From the NCBI RefSeq assembly GCF_014201195.1, contig NZ_JACHDS010000001.1:186001-250000 (forward strand): a DNA stretch of 64,000 nt, in the 5' to 3' direction. Numbering within the stretch: the first letter of the stretch is position 1; every line of letters begins with the position of its first letter. Positions 63,092 through 64,000 of this stretch are shown here, one piece after another. The notes under the pieces were generated by a model. It made no database searches and had not been told where the DNA came from. It saw only the letters and a list, made by a program, of their open reading frames with translations. The DNA comes from Nocardiopsis mwathae. Its GTDB lineage: Bacteria; Actinomycetota; Actinomycetes; Streptosporangiales; Streptosporangiaceae. A program made the translations under genes and the position numbers.

Positions 63092-63161
63092 GAAGCGGTT
63101 CGCCCCGATTTTCGGCATACTCAGCCTGTCAGCACCGCCCGCCCGAAGGCCGAGTCCAACG

Positions 63162-63620
63162 ATGCGCATCTACCTGCCGAGCACCCTGCCCGCCCTCGCC
63201 ACCGTCCTCGCGGACGGGGAGGTGCGCGGAGCGCCGATCACCGCGTTCGCGGTCACCGCGGAACTGAGCGCCGGCGCGGGTGGCCGGGACGGCGAAGAGC
63301 TCGAATACGAAGCGCTGCGCGCCGCCGCCGACGCGTCCCTGGCCCTCCTGGCCGAGGACCCCCAGGCCCCGCGCCGCCGCGTCGTCCTCGCGGCCGACCT
63401 CCCGGACAAACTGATCAGCCCCTGTCCGGACACCCTCCACCCGGCCGCCGTCACGGTCGCGGGGGCGGTCCCCCTCAAGCGCATCGCCTCCGCCCACATC
63501 GACGACACCGACGCGACCGACGACATCACCCGTGCCGTCGCCGCCCCCGACGCGGGCCACGACGACGAACACGAATTGCTTTGGTATGCGACACAAGAGT
63601 TGAAATACCTCGTGGAATAG
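63162..63620 (+). CDS. conserved small actinobacterial protein (DUF6912-like)
   Basis: A 152-residue soluble acidic protein: MRIYLPSTLPALATVLADGE at the start, then AVTAELSAGAGGRDGEELEY, ASLALLAEDPQAPRRRVVLA, and a C-terminal acidic run ending HELLWYATQELKYLVE. This pattern corresponds to a conserved actinobacterial family of unknown function (DUF6912 as far as I can tell). There is no signal peptide or membrane helix. ATG 63162 lacks a clear ribosome site. A hairpin terminator separates it from the HAD gene. Confidence 0.75.
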   Translation: MRIYLPSTLPALATVLADGEVRGAPITAFAVTAELSAGAGGRDGEELEYEALRAAADASLALLAEDPQAPRRRVVLAADLPDKLISPCPDTLHPAAVTVAGAVPLKRIASAHIDDTDATDDITRAVAAPDAGHDDEHELLWYATQELKYLVE

Positions 63621-63710
63621 ATTCCCGGAGGATCGGCCGAGGCCGGTCGGCCGCGTCGGCGGCAGCGGCATCCCTCCCGATCCCCGCCCTGGTGTCCGCT
63701 CCGCAATAAA

Positions 63711-63751
63711 CATGGGGTTCTAACGGATAAGCACGGGGTTCTATCGGATAA
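63711..63751 (+). repeat. 20-nt direct repeat with 21-bp spacing
   Basis: CATGGGGTTCTAACGGATAA at 63711-63730 recurs at 63732-63751 with 18 of 20 identities (CACGGGGTTCTATCGGATAA). The 21-base period places both on the same DNA face, as for a pair of operator sites. Confidence 0.65.
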
Positions 63752-63829
63752 AACGGACGCGATCGGATGCGAGCCCATGATCATCTCGGGGCGGCTCTGA
63801 CCGGGGAGTGGGAGCGGCGCCCCCGAGCC

Positions 63830-63894
63830 CCTGCCGCCTTCGGTGCCGCTTTTTCCACCGAACATCCCGCGGGAGACCGGCTGCAAGGCCGCCC
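63830..63894 (-). repeat. dispersed ~65-bp repeat, copy 2 (inverted)
   Basis: Reverse-complement partner of 9665-9728, sharing 27 consecutive bases plus a further 12 after one mismatch, then diverging with a one-base indel. It lies in intergenic DNA with no gene within 200 bases on its left. Confidence 0.7.
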
Positions 63895-64000
63895 GGCGGG
63901 CCCCGGTGCCCTCGGTTCCTCCCCGGCGACCGTCGGTGAGCGCAACGGTCACGCAGGATGAGCGGCTCGGCCATCGTCGGGGAGGGGGCGCGGATCTAGC

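Larger units (their letters stand above)
63621..64000. other. repeat-containing non-coding region at window end
   Basis: About 380 bases without a supported gene. It holds a pair of 20-base direct repeats (63711-63751) in an AT-rich spot and the second copy of the dispersed repeat (63830-63894). Short frames running off the edge have repeat-derived composition. Confidence 0.5.

Overview
The window is one contiguous stretch of a high-GC Gram-positive (actinobacterial) chromosome. Most genes use G/C-ending codons with frequent GTG (sometimes TTG) starts. The gene content is diagnostic: a fused FbiC plus FbiA and FbiB for coenzyme F420, a WhiB-family regulator, MtrA-MtrB-LpqB, SecA with a C-terminal zinc tail, and a DasR-like GlcNAc regulon. 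The block fbiA/fbiB, whiB, metallopeptidase-like gene, DUF3499, manB, ahcY, mtrA-mtrB-lpqB, comF, hpf, secA follows the conserved order known from Mycobacterium tuberculosis (Rv3262 back to Rv3240c). The genus cannot be fixed from sequence reading alone; a Nocardiopsis/Streptomonospora-like member of Nocardiopsaceae is an inference. No rRNA, tRNA, insertion sequence, prophage or CRISPR array was recognised.

Layout. 0-5.4 kb: the tail of a methyltransferase, then two tandem copies of a two-gene cassette (beta-rich accessory protein plus GT4 glycosyltransferase), probably for a cell-wall glycopolymer. 5.4-12.1 kb: fbiC, a secreted GH18 chitinase on the other strand, then fbiB-fbiA. 12.4-22.1 kb: a Gln/Tyr-rich membrane protein, whiB, a giant membrane GT2 protein with its DUF5719 partner, a degenerate metallopeptidase, DUF3499, manB and a Trm112-like protein. 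22.4-29.3 kb: an accessory-looking stretch with a tail-anchored Ser/Thr kinase, an unrecognised (possibly degenerate Fic) protein, an OafA-type acyltransferase, small membrane proteins, a truncated NmrA-like gene and a MerR regulator. 29.4-32.2 kb: two different S-adenosylhomocysteine hydrolases in tandem.

32.3-41.1 kb: the RDD / SpoIIM / DUF58 / MoxR / DUF4350 / DUF4129 membrane block, interrupted by a lower-GC vapBC toxin-antitoxin module. 41.6-51.8 kb: mtrA-mtrB-lpqB, comF, hpf and secA, covering envelope sensing, competence-type phosphoribosyltransferase, ribosome hibernation and Sec export. 51.9-60.9 kb: a consolidated GlcNAc/PTS island (IIC and DasR-like regulator leftward; GlmS-like SIS protein, IIB, IIA, HAD phosphatase, HPr, enzyme I and a GH3 lipoprotein rightward) with DasR-type operators in the divergent promoter. 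With the chitinase at 8-9 kb this suggests chitin/GlcNAc use and cell-wall amino-sugar recycling. 60.9-64 kb: an acyl-CoA dehydrogenase behind a TetR-type palindrome, a HAD protein, a small conserved protein and repeat-rich intergenic DNA.

Non-coding structure is unusually informative. There are several strong hairpin terminators, a near-identical palindromic element at two convergent gene junctions, a roughly 65-bp dispersed repeat present twice in opposite orientation, a 20-bp inverted repeat before the whiB promoter, an operator enclosing the -10 box of vapB, and several genes whose -10 box lies 6-8 nt before the start codon (leaderless mRNA architecture).
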